NCBI GenBank assembly: GCA_036873135.1
Contig: JAPTYO010000005.1
Span: 13,680,166-13,744,165 of the forward strand
Source of the DNA: Clarkia xantiana subsp. parviflora
Taxonomy: Eukaryota > Streptophyta > Magnoliopsida > Myrtales > Onagraceae
Direction: 5' to 3'
Length of the DNA: 64,000 nucleotides
The notes below the pieces were generated by a model that saw only the letters and a program-made list of their open reading frames with translations, made no database searches and was not told the DNA's origin. Both the position numbers and the translations under genes were made by a program. Shown piece after piece: positions 44,493-55,640 of the stretch; the stretch's first letter is position 1; each line of letters opens with the position of its first letter.

Positions 44493-45965
44493 TCAGGTGG
44501 ATGAGGCCGAAGGTGTGTTGGCGTCAGTCGACGGATCTGCGTTAAGAATCAAAAGCTTATGGTCGATGAGATCCTGGATCCTATGCCTCAGACGCGAATA
44601 ATCCTCGATTGAATGACCAATTATCCCCATTTGAAACTCACACTTCGAGTTTAGATCATTGTTGGTTATCCTTGAAGTAGTCTTCCAAATCTCAGGTCCA
44701 ATGAGACCCTGAGCAAGTGCTTTCTGATATACTTCGGCGGCCGATAATGGTAAGGGCGTGAATTTTCTAGACTCCCGCACCTTGTTCATAGCCCGGTTTT
44801 CAGGTCCACCCACAACGGGGGTTTGCGGAGCTTGTGTCTGGTAGACTGCACCTACCGTTGCATCTTTGGACGACCAGTTCTTGGAGCCCCCCTTTTTGGC
44901 TACATCCTCTTGTTGACTCCTGGAGGGGTCTTCAAGTTTTCCAGTTCGAATGCCATGCTCTATCATTTCTTCGGATTTCACCAAATCAGCGAAGTTGGCT
45001 GAAACATGCCCTAACAAATGGGAGTAATACGCCCCTTTAAGAGTGCCGATGAACATGGACACCACTTCTGCGTCTTCCAGTGGTGGTCGGACTCCGGCGG
45101 CCTTCTCTCTCCACGCCTGCATGTAGTTTCTGAAGGATTGTCCGCCAGTCATCTCCATGCTTTGAAGATCCATGCGAGTCGGAGCAGTGTCCAGATTGAA
45201 CTTGTATTGGCGAACAAAAGCGTTAGCCATGTCCTCCCAGGTTGAGATATCTTCGGCCTTCAAGCTGACGAACCAAACCAAAGCTGCTCCTTTCAAGCTC
45301 TCCTGGAACGTCTGGATCAAGAACTTCTCGTACCGCTGATAAGGGGCCATCTTTGCAAGGTAAATCCTCAGGTGGACGATGGGATTTCCGGTGCCATCAT
45401 ATTTCTCGAAATTAGGCACTTTGAACTTCTCTGGTTTTGACATGTCAGGGAACAAGCATAAGTCGGAGTAACCAATGCCCCCGTACTGCTCAAGTCCGGA
45501 CAGAGCCTTCATCTTTTCCTCCATTTTCTTCAAGCGGCGATTCTGCTCGGATTCGATGACCGGTGATGATGTAGCCACATTTGTGCCGATTGCACCTCCT
45601 TGGTTAACATGCCCATACATTACCGTCGGTTTCAGAAGGACATTCGGCTTTGATGTAGATTGATTAGGAATGACCAAAACAGGGGGTTGGTCATGAGGGG
45701 GTTCTACCGTGGCGTCGGGAAGCACGGTTGTAACTGGCATTGGTGGTCTAGTGTTCGACACAGGTGTTGTGGAGGATTCTGGACTCGAGGTCGCTGTCAG
45801 CAAGGCCGGTTTTAGAGTATTGTTGGTTGATCGAGCCTCGAGGAGTTCCATGATGCGCTCCATGTTTGCCGACATGGATGCAATATCCTGATGCATTTTA
45901 GCATTTGCCGTCTCGATCTCGGCTATTCGTTCCTCTTGTTGCTGGATCTTCTGAGCGTCCTCCAT
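44493..45965 (-). CDS. Gag of the Gag-only LTR retrotransposon
   Basis: Intact frame of 490 codons from ATG 45965 to the stop at 44493. The N-terminus (MEDAQKIQQQEERIAEIETA, then a heptad-like stretch) predicts a coiled coil. The middle carries the Retrotrans_gag core (PEKFKVPNFEKYDGTGNP, HLRIYLAKMAPYQRYE, SLKGAALVWFVSL, WEDMANAFVRQYKFN, RNYMQAWREKAAGV). A degenerate knuckle-like CEFQMGIIGHSIEDY near the C-terminus lacks the final Cys. It would form virus-like particles for element RNA. The frame is uninterrupted, unlike the host element's pol, which suggests recent mobility or selection. The leader between PBS and ATG is about 1.06 kb. Confidence 0.85.
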   Translation of the reverse strand: MEDAQKIQQQEERIAEIETANAKMHQDIASMSANMERIMELLEARSTNNTLKPALLTATSSPESSTTPVSNTRPPMPVTTVLPDATVEPPHDQPPVLVIPNQSTSKPNVLLKPTVMYGHVNQGGAIGTNVATSSPVIESEQNRRLKKMEEKMKALSGLEQYGGIGYSDLCLFPDMSKPEKFKVPNFEKYDGTGNPIVHLRIYLAKMAPYQRYEKFLIQTFQESLKGAALVWFVSLKAEDISTWEDMANAFVRQYKFNLDTAPTRMDLQSMEMTGGQSFRNYMQAWREKAAGVRPPLEDAEVVSMFIGTLKGAYYSHLLGHVSANFADLVKSEEMIEHGIRTGKLEDPSRSQQEDVAKKGGSKNWSSKDATVGAVYQTQAPQTPVVGGPENRAMNKVRESRKFTPLPLSAAEVYQKALAQGLIGPEIWKTTSRITNNDLNSKCEFQMGIIGHSIEDYSRLRHRIQDLIDHKLLILNADPSTDANTPSASST

Positions 45966-47029
45966 GTTAGCGGTTTGTCGCGTGATGGCCAGTAATACCT
46001 GCAGAGAAAAATGTGATATTCAGAATATGGAACACAGGATATCATGCATGATCATTTTGAAAGTAATGTTTCGTTCAACTCATCATCTTTTAAAAAATGT
46101 TTTGTAACTAAAATATGTTTCTAAGAGGCTTTACACAACTGCGAAACTTGGTCAAAACGTGTCGAGTGCTTGCCCCAAAATCCGAGCGAAGGTAATGCAA
46201 TAAGCTTTTTTCAAAATGGTTTCACTTTTTACCACTTGTTCGGATTTTGGAACGAGCACTTAACTCTGACATTTCTATTTTGAATGATTGCAGCACTCCA
46301 CTCTACGCGGTATCTCTTCGATAGTCTCGCTCAGCGTCCATCATGCTGTCAGAACCTGGTCAACTCCAGTCTTGAAAAATGGTAGGCCGTGATACAAGGG
46401 TAATTGTGCAGTCGTTTCATTTTTTCGAAAATGGTGTGTAAAGCGTTTTAGAAACGACGATTTGAATGACACATTTTTTGAGAAAATATGATGCATGCTT
46501 GTAACGTAAATTAATATGCGTTGTACAATTACATATGGTACAAAATAACGATTACATCGAGACCCATGTCCTATACATGAAAAATTCTAGGGGTCGAGAA
46601 CAATTAGAAAAAGAAAACACGCGAACACGCATAGCGGCAGGATCGAAGCTTCAGGTGTGTGTTTTTGCTTTGTTCTACAAGGTAGGCTCCACTGATAGGT
46701 TTCCGACAAGGTGGTTTCCTCACCCCATCATAGGGATCACAGGACCTTCACAGGCGAGTGAAGTTGTTCTGAGTCGTTCCGGCGGCTCGGCCGCGCGGTC
46801 GTACCCTTACTAACTCTCCGGGGTTCCTAGTTGCCCTGGGTTTTAGGCATTTGGAGATTATTCTAAAGTGGCGTGTGTGCGGGTTCAACAAAGAAACATA
46901 AGTTAGTAAAAAAAAAAAGTTCTGCACCTATCACATAAAAACCCAAAGTTAGAATAACAGAGTTATACACAAATAAACTAAAAAAAGGAAAATAAGAAAA
47001 TATACAAAGCCCGAACCCTCTAATTTTGT
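45966..47029. other. Leader of the Gag-only element, no other gene
   Basis: No open frame with coding character. The 92-codon plus frame at 46535-46813 is likely chance. It may hold packaging and splice signals. Confidence 0.5.
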
Positions 47030-47049
47030 CCCCAGCAGAGTCGCCAAAT

Positions 47050-48418
47050 TGTCGGACCTAAAATCTGACCTATGGAGATTTACGTTTTGAAAAACGTGCA
47101 GATTTGGAAAGAGTCGTCACTAGTTAATTAAGGCTAACTAGAATCCTAAATTACCTAGGTAAATAACGAATCAAATACCTAAGCACATTAATCGGTCTAC
47201 GACCCAAGATTTGAGTTCAGGGGTTTAGTTACGAATTAAGAAAAATGTTTTTCTAATTACGCCCTTTCGGTACTTAATTAACCTATTTGCCAATTTTAAA
47301 ATTTAAATATGCATTACGTCGAATTAATCTAACGATATCAAAAAGTAAACTAACTCTCATGCGAAAAATAATATCAACGACAAATATAAGCTCTAAAAAA
47401 AACTATTACACATCTAAAACTCCTAATTGAGATAAAATCTAATAAAATCAAGCATGCTCAAAATCATGATATAATTTAATAATAATACGTCCTACAAATA
47501 TATACATACAGTTAAACACGTTACCTAATTAATCTACATCTAAATTAACTAATTAACATGTTCTAATAACAATAATAATAATGATAATAAAAATAATAAA
47601 TAAAAAAACAGAAAAATAACAGAAAAATAATATTAATAAATAATTAATATAATATTATTATTTAAAAAAAAAAAACTGAACAGCGGGACTTTTACCTGCA
47701 GCACCGGAGGAGGGCGACGTCTTGGACATATCTCGGATTCCGGCAGAGCAGCAGCGACAGCAGGGCAGGCTCCGGCGAGACGGGCGAACAGGGACAGGCG
47801 ACACGGACGGCAGCCAGGCAGGCGGACAGGCGCGATAGCAGGCGGGGCGGCCGGAGCAACCAGCGGCAGTCACCGATATTCTGGGTGACGGAGGGCGGCG
47901 TCTTGGTCGGTGTTTGGACGGTGATGGTCGGGCGGCGCGATCCTGGTGGCTGGACGGACAGGCGAGGCGGTGAGACACCGAGCCGGCGGCGGCGGGAATG
48001 GTAGTGCTCCCACCGGTTGGCTTTTCACGGCAGATGAAAGAAGAAATAAAAAAATAACTTTATTTTGCACAAAAATCGAGATTTACTTTATTATTTCTGC
48101 TGTATTAATTTTTCCTCCCCTATTACATAGTACATAGGGCCTATTTATAGGTAAATTGACACCCAAAAATTAGGAAATCAATATTCCCTCAATATTCACA
48201 CTATTAAATCCGAAAATATATATATATAAATATATATATTATATATTTTCTGATTATTACATCATTTATTGCATATGTATCGTTCTAATTTAAACTGAGC
48301 CTATTTTTGGCAATCTCGTGACCTTCCATATCTAAATACTTCCTTTTTTAAACGCGTTACACATAACATTTTTAACATGTTACGTACGTGTCGCGCGTAC
48401 CAAAATTAGGTGTTTACA
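47050..48418 (-). repeat. LTR (5' in element orientation) of the Gag-only element
   Basis: Same length as the partner LTR and highly similar, including the GC island (about 47690-48010) and TATA box (48137-48149). Scattered substitutions and small length changes in A-runs separate the two. Confidence 0.9.
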
Positions 48419-48423
48419 TTAAT

Positions 48424-48885
48424 GCTGGGGCCACTTATCAACGTATGGTGAACAAGCTCATCAAATCCATGATAGGAAGAAACAGGGAAGCTTATGTTGA
48501 CGACATGCTAGTCAAAACAAAAAGAGGGCAAGATCACGTTCAAGATTTGGAGGAAGCATTTGCTTGCATGAGACTCCACCAAGTAAGATTGAATCCCACT
48601 AAGTGTGCTTTTGGGGTTCAATCAGGGAATTTTCGTGTTTTATGTTTAGCTAAAGAGGGATCGAAGCCAACCCGGAGAAAGTTGCTGCCATAGAAGAAAT
48701 GTCATCACCTACCTGCCATAGGGAAGTACAAAGTCTCAATGGAAGACTGGCCTCTTTGAGATGATTCTTGGCGAGATCGGGTGACAAATCCCTCCCCTTT
48801 TTAAAAATTAAGGGCAAACAAGAAATTTGAATGGATGCCTGAGTGTGATGAAGCCTTCCAACAATTGAAGAAACACCTACACTCG
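48424..48885 (+). pseudogene. Second half of RT, gypsy element III (after the nested insertion)
   Basis: Resumes in register with AGATYQRMVNKLIKS, and shows the intact catalytic box YVDDMLVKTK and VRLNPTKCAFGVQSG. Frameshifts then disperse ..EGSKP..LNGRLASL and ANKKFEWMPECDEAFQQLKKH across frames to about 48885. Confidence 0.85.
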
Positions 48886-48895
48886 CTTTCGCGCC

Positions 48896-49522
48896 TTGGC
48901 AAAACCATTACCTAAGGACCCTCTGTTCCTCTACTTAAGTGTAAGCTCAGTAGCGATGAGTTCAGTACTCATCAAAGTGTCGTGCATCATTAAGATTCTG
49001 GTTTACTATGTTAATAAGCTCTTCAGTGTTGCCGAGGCTAACTACATGGAAATCGAGAAATATTTATACGCCCTTCTGATAGCTGCAAGGAAGCTTCGAC
49101 CTTATTCCACGCTCATGAAATCACGGTACTAACTAATCAACCCCTGAAGCAGCTGTTACAGAAGCCTGACATTTCAGGGAGGATGGTTAAGTGGGCTGTA
49201 GAGCTAAGTGAATTCCGCATTCACTTTGAACCACGAAAGGCGATCAAAGGTCAAGCACTGGCCGACTGCATAGCTGAAAACACGGCGACACTAGATGCTA
49301 AACCCGTCGTCCTCCCACAAGAAGAACATGTGAAGGCTACACCAGAAAATACTGCCAACGAAATTATGTCGTGGTTGCTATATACCGATGGATCGTCCTC
49401 CGTCTTGGGATGTGGTGCTGGATTAGTACTAACGCCACCTGACGGAGAGCCACATCGATATGCGTTGGCTTTAACCTTTCGAGCTACCAATAATGAAGCT
49501 GAATACGAGGCTTTTATAAAAG
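48896..49522 (+). pseudogene. RNase H regions of gypsy element III, cut by the 3' LTR
   Basis: LYLSVSSVAMSSVLIK, IEKYLYALLIAARKLRP, a frameshift near 49110, then KWAVELSEFRIHFEPRKAIK, LLYTDGSSSVLGCGAG and FRATNNEAEYEAFIK. The frame stops being RNase H exactly at 49522, the base before the LTR's TGTTGG. The rest of RNase H, integrase and polypurine tract are absent. Confidence 0.85.
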
Positions 49523-50386
49523 TGTTGGAATACGATTCGAGGTAACCTTAGGTAGAAAAATTCGAGTTATGAATTATAAGAATAAAGCGAAAGGAAGTCA
49601 AATACGTCCAAAGGCGAGACTGAGAGAAGATAAGTCGACGACCATTTCCACTTAGAATGATAAGATAAAGACAAATGATCGATAACAATATATGAAGAAG
49701 TCGACTTATGAAGAACGGCTAGTGAAAGAAGGTGACTAAATCATTCAAGGATTTCTCACTAAAAGTACGAGTCGAGTCGAGAAGCCGAAACACTACTGAG
49801 AACCATTCTTCTGAAGGGGGTAGGTGGCGACCAACTTGAGCCTCCTCAGAGGAAGCCTTTCTTCCTAAGGAAAAGGTACCAACTGGTGACCTGCTCACCG
49901 TCTTTAAATCTGAAGAAACCTTCCTCTTAAGGTAAAACATAGGTGGCAACATGCTTATCACCTAGTTAAGGAAACTTTTCTCATTAAGAAACAGGAGGTG
50001 GCGACCTGCTTGTCACCAGCTGACTTCTCACCGTCTCTCTCAACCAATCAGAAAAAGGCAACCACCGCCATTGAACAGCCAATCAAGGCATAATGGCCGC
50101 CACTTGAATTCGGTAATCTCTCCATATAAATAGGGGAACATTATAAACATTTAGTAATCTTGATTCACGCACTTTACAATACTCTTTCTAAATCCATTAC
50201 TGACTTAAGCTTCGGAGTTGAATCAGGGGCCATCCCCACCCCTTTTCAGGTCCTCGCCTCACATAAAGCTCCCAAAGGAGATTAAGTACCCAGGAGGTCA
50301 GGAAAGATACTTACGAGAGTTAGCTACCGGCGAGACCTCGAAGTCCACTACTAGAAGTTCAAGGGCACGTCATTTTGATCCCAACA
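49523..50386 (+). repeat. 3' LTR of gypsy element III
   Basis: 864 bp, TGTTGGAATACG...CCCAACA, followed by ATGAT. TATA-like CATATAAATAGGGG at about 50123-50136. Joined directly to RNase H sequence. Confidence 0.9.
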
Positions 50387-50391
50387 ATGAT

Positions 50392-51440
50392 GAATTTCAT
50401 TTTATCTTCTTTAGTCATTATTAAGAACTTTAAATGGATCTTTTTCATAGCATACAACAAAATGATAACTAAATCATTTGTCATAGTTCATCTCGAGAGT
50501 TTAATTCCAAACAATTTATTTCAAATGCAATCTCATAATTTCACTAATGTTCATGTTAAATTACCACGTAAAGTGTTCAGAGTTGTTATAAGAGAGTTTC
50601 AAGTTTGAATATACCAAAGACTAATCAATGGTTCTAAAATGATCGAGTTTTTTGATATATATGATAATGTTGATAGCCTTTTTTTGTTACACTTATCAAT
50701 TGTTCAAGTCGCTTAAAATTGGTCTATGACATTATATGGATTGATGCCTTTATCATGTCTCTAGCTTGGACATTTGACATATCAGGTGGCTAATTATGTG
50801 GTAGTGCTACAATTTCTAACATAGGGTGCTGGCTTTTATATAAAATGTTGAGACTCCTAAAATGTTATTTTCTCTAAATATAATGATAATAATTTAGCAT
50901 CTTACAAGTCCTAGACAGTTTTAAATAATTATTTCAGAAATTAAAAGTCGGTTAGACCAAGAGGTAGAATGAATTGCGATCCTTAAGATTTAAAACAATT
51001 TTATTGTGTTATAATTAGTTAGTTATTGGAATGCAGAAATTTTAAGTAATGTTAGTTGGTCAAAAATGACAATTAACTATAGAAAATCAAGACGTGTTAG
51101 CACGATCGACTTGTGTTAATTAGCTAGCTAGGATTGCTTGCTGCTGTTAGTGTTTTACGTACCATGTGCAAAAAGAGTGCAATGTACGTACCAAACCATT
51201 GTACTGCTAAACCATATTATACATATATATATATATGTATATATAATAATGAAAGTTGTGGAGCTAGCTGATTATTCAAAGTATAAGCAGAAGTCATGAC
51301 CCAAACTAAGAATGCATGATGGACTGACTAATTCAGATCATGTTTGTTTAATAAATCAGACAGCTCGATGAAGCAAGTTGGTGGATTAATCAAATTATAA
51401 ACTGAACAAGTCCCGTCGTGACAGCTCTTGCTAAATTGAC
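50392..51440. other. Upstream region of the extensin gene, no gene
   Basis: AT-rich, with a short TA/ATGTAT run near 51220-51245. The gypsy III insertion ends 1.1 kb before the start codon, so this is the probable remaining promoter-proximal region. No other element boundary was recognised. Confidence 0.5.
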
Positions 51441-51449
51441 TTCAACTTG

Positions 51450-51457
51450 TATATATA
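51450..51457 (+). promoter_or_regulatory. TATA box of the extensin gene
   Basis: TATATATA within CTTGTATATATACAAG, 76 bp before the ATG. The expected transcription start is about 51480, giving a roughly 50-base leader. Confidence 0.7.
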
Positions 51458-51532
51458 CAAGCTCTATTTTCCTTTCTAATCATCCCTTCATCAGCTACCT
51501 TCTCCATCTCGATCTTCCTCCAGCCAGCCGGC

Positions 51533-53844
51533 ATGACCTATCCAAGCAGCGACCCCAAAAGGGGCCGCATTTGGCCTTCACTGGCTTTAGCATTGATCGC
51601 TCTAGCAATAGCCAACAATGCCGGCTCGGTTCTAGCAGATACCTATACATACTCCTCTCCTCCTCCACCACCTAAGTATGTATACAGCTCACCTCCACCA
51701 CCACCTTATGTTTACAAGTCACCACCGCCACCGCCACCTAAGTATGTTTATAGCTCCCCTCCTCCGCCACCACCATATGTGTACAAGTCACCACCGCCCC
51801 CGCCACCTAAGTATGTTTACAGCTCTCCTCCACCCCCACCATACGTGTACAAGTCTCCACCACCTCCACCGCCAAAGTATGTTTATAGCTCTCCTCCACC
51901 ACCGCCTTATGTTTACAAGTCTCCTCCCCCACCACCACCAAAGTACGTCTATAGCTCTCCTCCACCCCCACCGTACGTCTACAAGTCTCCGCCGCCTCCA
52001 CCTCCCAAGTACGTTTACAGCTCTCCTCCGCCACCACCCTATGTGTACAAGTCACCGCCTCCACCCCCTCCTAAGTATGTTTACAGCTCTCCTCCACCAC
52101 CTCCTTACGTCTATAAGTCACCACCGCCTCCACCACCCAAGTACGTCTACAACTCTCCTCCACCACCTAAGTATGTGTATAGCTCCCCACCACCACCACC
52201 TTATGTTTACAAATCTCCTCCACCACCACCACCCAAGTATGTTTACAGCTCTCCACCACCACCTAAACATCCTCTTGTGGTGAAGGTAGTGGGCAAAGTT
52301 TATAGCTACAAGTGTTATGACTGGCAAAACCCCTTATTGTCTCACGTCAAGAAGCATCTTCAAGGTAATTAATTTTTATTTCATTTTTCAATTACTAATT
52401 ATATAAATTAAACAACTTTCATCCATGATCAGGTGCCGTTGTTGAGGTGATTTGCAAGGAAGGTGACAAGGAAATCAAAGCCTACGGTAAAACCAAGATC
52501 AACGGAAAATACAGTATCACTGTTGAAGGTTTCAGTTATGGGAAATATGGATCAAAGGCATGCAAAGCCAAGCTCCACGCTCCACCTAAGTACTCTCCAT
52601 TCACCATCCCAACTAATCTCAATGGTGGTATTAAGGGTGCTCACCTTTCTTTGAAATCCAAGAATGGATACGAAGTTGTACTCTCCGTAGAATCCTTTGC
52701 TTATGCTCCTAAAATTGTATACCCGGAGTGCAAAAAGCCAGCACCCTATGTTTACAAGTCACCACCTCCACCACCTAAGAAGTATGTCTATAGCTCACCC
52801 CCACCTCCTCCTTACGTATACAAATCACCGCCACCACCATCACCTAAGTATGTCTATAGCTCTCCTCCCCCACCTCCTTACGTATACAAGTCACCCCCAC
52901 CCCCACCTCCTAAGTATGTTTACAGCTCGCCTCCTCCACCACCCTACGTTTACAAGTCTCCACCACCTCCACCACCTAAATATGTGTACAACTCCCCACC
53001 ACCACCACCCTATGTTTACAAGTCACCACCACCACCACCTCCCAAGTACGTTTACAGCTCTCCTCCCCCACCTCCTTACGTTTACAAGTCACCACCACCT
53101 CCACCACCCAAATACGTATACAGCTCACCGCCACCGCCTCCTTACGTCTACAAGTCACCACCCCCACCACCACCTAAGTACGTCTACAGCTCTCCCCCAC
53201 CACCACCTTATGTCTACAAATCTCCTCCCCCGCCACCACCTAAGTACGTGTACAGCTCTCCCCCACCACCACCTTATGTCTACAAGTCTCCTCCCCCGCC
53301 ACCACCTAAGTATATATACAGCTCTCCTCCACCACCACCCTATGTTTACAAGTCTCCTCCCCCGCCGCCACCTAAGTATGTGTACAGCTCTCCCCCACCA
53401 CCACCGTATGTTTACAAGTCCCCTCCCCCGCCACCACCTAAGTACGTGTACAACTCCCCGCCACCACCCCCTTACGTATACAAATCTCCCCCACCACCAC
53501 CCCCTAAGTATGTGTACAGCTCCCCGCCACCACCCCCTTACGTATACAAATCTCCCCCACCTCCACCACCTAAGTATGTGTATAGCTCCCCGCCACCACC
53601 CCCTTACGTATACAAATCTCCCCCACCTCCACCACCTAAGTATGTCTACAGTTCGCCTCCGCCACCACCTTACGTTTACAAGTCTCCTCCACCACCTCCA
53701 CCAAAGTATGTCTACAGCTCCCCTCCTCCACCGCCTTATGTCTACAAGTCACCTCCTCCACCACCACCAAAGTATATCTACAACTCTCCTCCTCCCCCGC
53801 CTAAATATGTCTACAACTCTCCTCCACCGCCAACTATCTACTAA
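51533..53844 (+). CDS. Extensin with embedded Ole e 1 domain (two exons, 747 aa)
   Basis: Exons are 51533-52364 and 52433-53844; the intron (52365-52432) is GT..AG and the join keeps the frame. Residues 1-35 form a signal peptide (hydrophobic PSLALALIALAIA, then SVLA|D), so the product is secreted to the cell wall. Residues 36-244 and 380-747 are extensin repeats of about 22 residues (KYVYSSPPPPPYVYKSPPPP type), about 8 before and 16 after the central domain. The SPPPP blocks are substrates for prolyl hydroxylation and arabinosylation; YVY can form isodityrosine and VYK is a proposed cross-link motif. Residues 245-379 are an Ole e 1-like domain (VVGKVYSYKCYDW...) with Cys 261, 285, 321 and 377. 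The start is the first ATG after the TATA box. No disruption is seen. Likely role: cross-linked structural wall glycoprotein. Confidence 0.93.
52365..52432 (+). other. Coding intron of the extensin gene (68 bp)
   Basis: Donor GG|GTAATT, acceptor TGATCAG|GTGCC. It interrupts the Ole e 1 domain between residues 277 and 279. Without splicing the first frame stops two codons into the intron. Confidence 0.9.
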
Positions 53845-54360
53845 GCTTAAAATGCTTAGCCACAACCTAAGAATCAAGTAAGTCATGGTTATTCCCCTTG
53901 TCCTTTGAATATTTTTTTGCCAAGCGTATAACAGAAATACATACAGTAATTAAGTCTAACCGTTGGAAATACTTTTGCAGATGTGTAGTGAGTGCAATAA
54001 ATGAAGGATATACGGAAGGAAGATTCAAAACTAATAATTACTATTCAAACTTTAATAAGGGTCTTGACGATCCATCAAAAAGTTGTGGGCCTCTGTGGGA
54101 GTTGTTTTGTTCGACTTCGGTAGCAGCTCCCCTTCACTTCTTGATCATGCTTTGCTCAGGAGAAGATCAGTCACTTCTTTCCAAGAAGGGCTTCTTTGGC
54201 TCAAGCACAACAGACCCAGATTAATTGTTGAAAAGAGAACTTGCATTGGATCCTCATTTTCATTCTTTTCTCCATTGTAATTGTAGTCATACAACCTATT
54301 AGTTTGTTGGACCAAGCTTCTTCTTTGTTATTCTATTTCGTATTAATAAACATTAATTCT
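53845..54360 (+). other. 3' UTR of the extensin gene with probable intron and poly(A) signal
   Basis: After the stop codon a GT..AG interval runs from 53878 (GTAAGTC) to 53980 (TTTTGCAG), 103 bp, and looks like a 3'-UTR intron. Extensin genes of other dicots, such as tobacco, are known to have one. AATAAA at 54345-54350 is a candidate poly(A) signal. Short open frames here are not conserved in any way I can see. The acceptor-side sequence (53968-54016) recurs at 63952-64000. Confidence 0.65.
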
Positions 54361-54608
54361 ATATAGATATCTGTAACACCACTAAAATATCGGGACTAAA
54401 TAAATTCAAATTAAAATTCAGAGGTCTTACTTAAGTTAAGAAAGGTTTAAAGGAAACAACTTACAAGATGAATACTTGATTCAATACCAAATGAATATTG
54501 GGTAAAGTTTCCAAATGTACTTAGCGTGAGTTTAGGTGATGAATATTGTCACGCAAATTTGAGGGTAAACATGGAGAGCACATCAGTTTTCTCAAACTAT
54601 GTCCACCT
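54361..54608. other. Intergenic; possible LTR start (TGTAACACCAC)
   Basis: TGTAACACCACTAAAATATC near 54370 resembles chromovirus LTR starts. Nothing else recognised. Confidence 0.3.
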
Positions 54609-55640
54609 ACAAAAGTGTTTAACCAAACCAAAAGAGGGACGAGATACAAGGCCGACGGCGAAGAGTTAGACGAAGTTTCAAAAAATGTTGGGAGTCAGTA
54701 ACCTCTGTTTGTGACACATGTTGGTAAGTACAGATAACCTCTTTGGAGTCTTGCTCATAATTATGATAGGATACACGCTGTTTGGAAATGCATAATTGGT
54801 TAACGCTGGCTGTGCTACAACCCTGAAATCATACGGATTTATTAATTACCTTCTCAATAGGATCAAATTATTCTAAATTATATTCTATAAGCTTTCCGTA
54901 GACACAAAAATTGCATAATTTGGACTTGTAGAGATGAATTTATGGCCATTTGAAGTTGGACATTCAAATTTGTTTGGTTCGGACGAAATTCCGAACCGAC
55001 TCGTTTTAAGGTCATAAACGGGTCTGTTACAATTTTATTCGATCTGAAAGGATTGTAGGACATTAAATTATGTTAGTTAAGCTTTTCATTGACATTAAGA
55101 TCATTCAAAACAGAGTTTTAGGGAGAAAGTTATGAACCTTAGGAGTTGAATTTTCAAATCTGTTTGGTCATTTTGGACAGTGCTGTTTGATGACGATAAT
55201 GACCTACTTCTTTTTGTTTTTGGGAAAACGATTTGTACAAAATTAAACTAAATTAGATAAGCTTTTCATGGACATAAATATCGCTTATAATGGACTTTTA
55301 TTGATGAAAATATGGTCTTTTAAAATTGACATGTCAATCTGAAATTCTGCAGTAAACGTAAACGTGTATACTAGCTTTTGGAGGCTCATTCGAGTGAACC
55401 AGATATTAGATTAAAGCACCATTTGCACCATTGAGATTGTGACTGAATGAGGTATGTCTACTGATTTATTCAGATTTTTAAAGGATGTTTAGGTTGGTCA
55501 AATATGTGGTAAACTTAGCTTGACTCGGATTACTTACGGTGGTAAGGAATGATTCTATTGATTATTTCGCATAGTTGAGTGTGCGGTCACGATTGAGATA
55601 CATTACATCAAGAGTTACATTAGTATATGTTTTTCGGTAT
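54609..55640 (+). repeat. Repeat block D, copy 1 (uninterrupted)
   Basis: From AAAAGTGTTTAACCAAACC to the TATATGTTTTTCGGTATT region it matches the block at 58697-61632 at high identity, in the same orientation. A TGTGCTACAACCCTGAAATC inside looks like an LTR start, so the block may contain LTR sequence of a gypsy element. No coding sequence. The A|T at 54877/54878 is the empty site for the Helitron in copy 2. Confidence 0.85.

Larger units (their letters stand above)
40184..48418 (-). mobile_element. Nested Gag-only LTR retrotransposon (TR-GAG-like, Ogre/Tat-related), minus orientation
   Basis: Two LTRs of 1369 bp (40184-41552 and 47050-48418), flanked by the 5-bp target duplication TTAAT (40179-40183, 48419-48423). 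In element orientation they begin TGTAAACACC and end GGTCCGACA. The primer binding site (ATTTGGCGACTCTGCTGGGG, about 47030-47049) is of the type described for Ogre elements. A polypurine tract lies beside the other LTR (AAAGAGGGGCAAGC, 41553-41566 on the minus strand). Between them only one ORF is seen, a 490-codon Gag; no protease, RT, RNase H or integrase. The layout matches the terminal-repeat-with-Gag class (TR-GAG) known from plants. It would depend on enzymes from another element. Confidence 0.9.
37445..50386 (+). mobile_element. Gypsy element III (plus orientation, complete termini, internally deleted, host of a nested insertion)
   Basis: LTRs are at 37445-38311 and 49523-50386, both TGTTGGAAT...CCCAACA. 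They are flanked by the perfect 5-bp target duplication ATGAT (37440-37444 and 50387-50391). Internal order: primer binding site TTTGGAACCGTCTGTGGGAA (38312-38331), short gag, protease, RT, RNase H. The RT is interrupted by a second LTR element (40184-48418). Integrase is missing because the RNase H reading frame runs straight into the 3' LTR. The structure is non-autonomous. Confidence 0.9.

Noticed and set aside
51678..53881. His/Leu/Thr-rich and Val/Glu-rich open frames overlapping the extensin in other frames and strand
   Set aside because: Shadows of the proline-rich repeat; no signal peptide, domain or independent start support.
53898..54224. 108-codon frame in the extensin 3' UTR as a separate small gene
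   Set aside because: It spans the probable UTR intron and has no recognised domain or own promoter.
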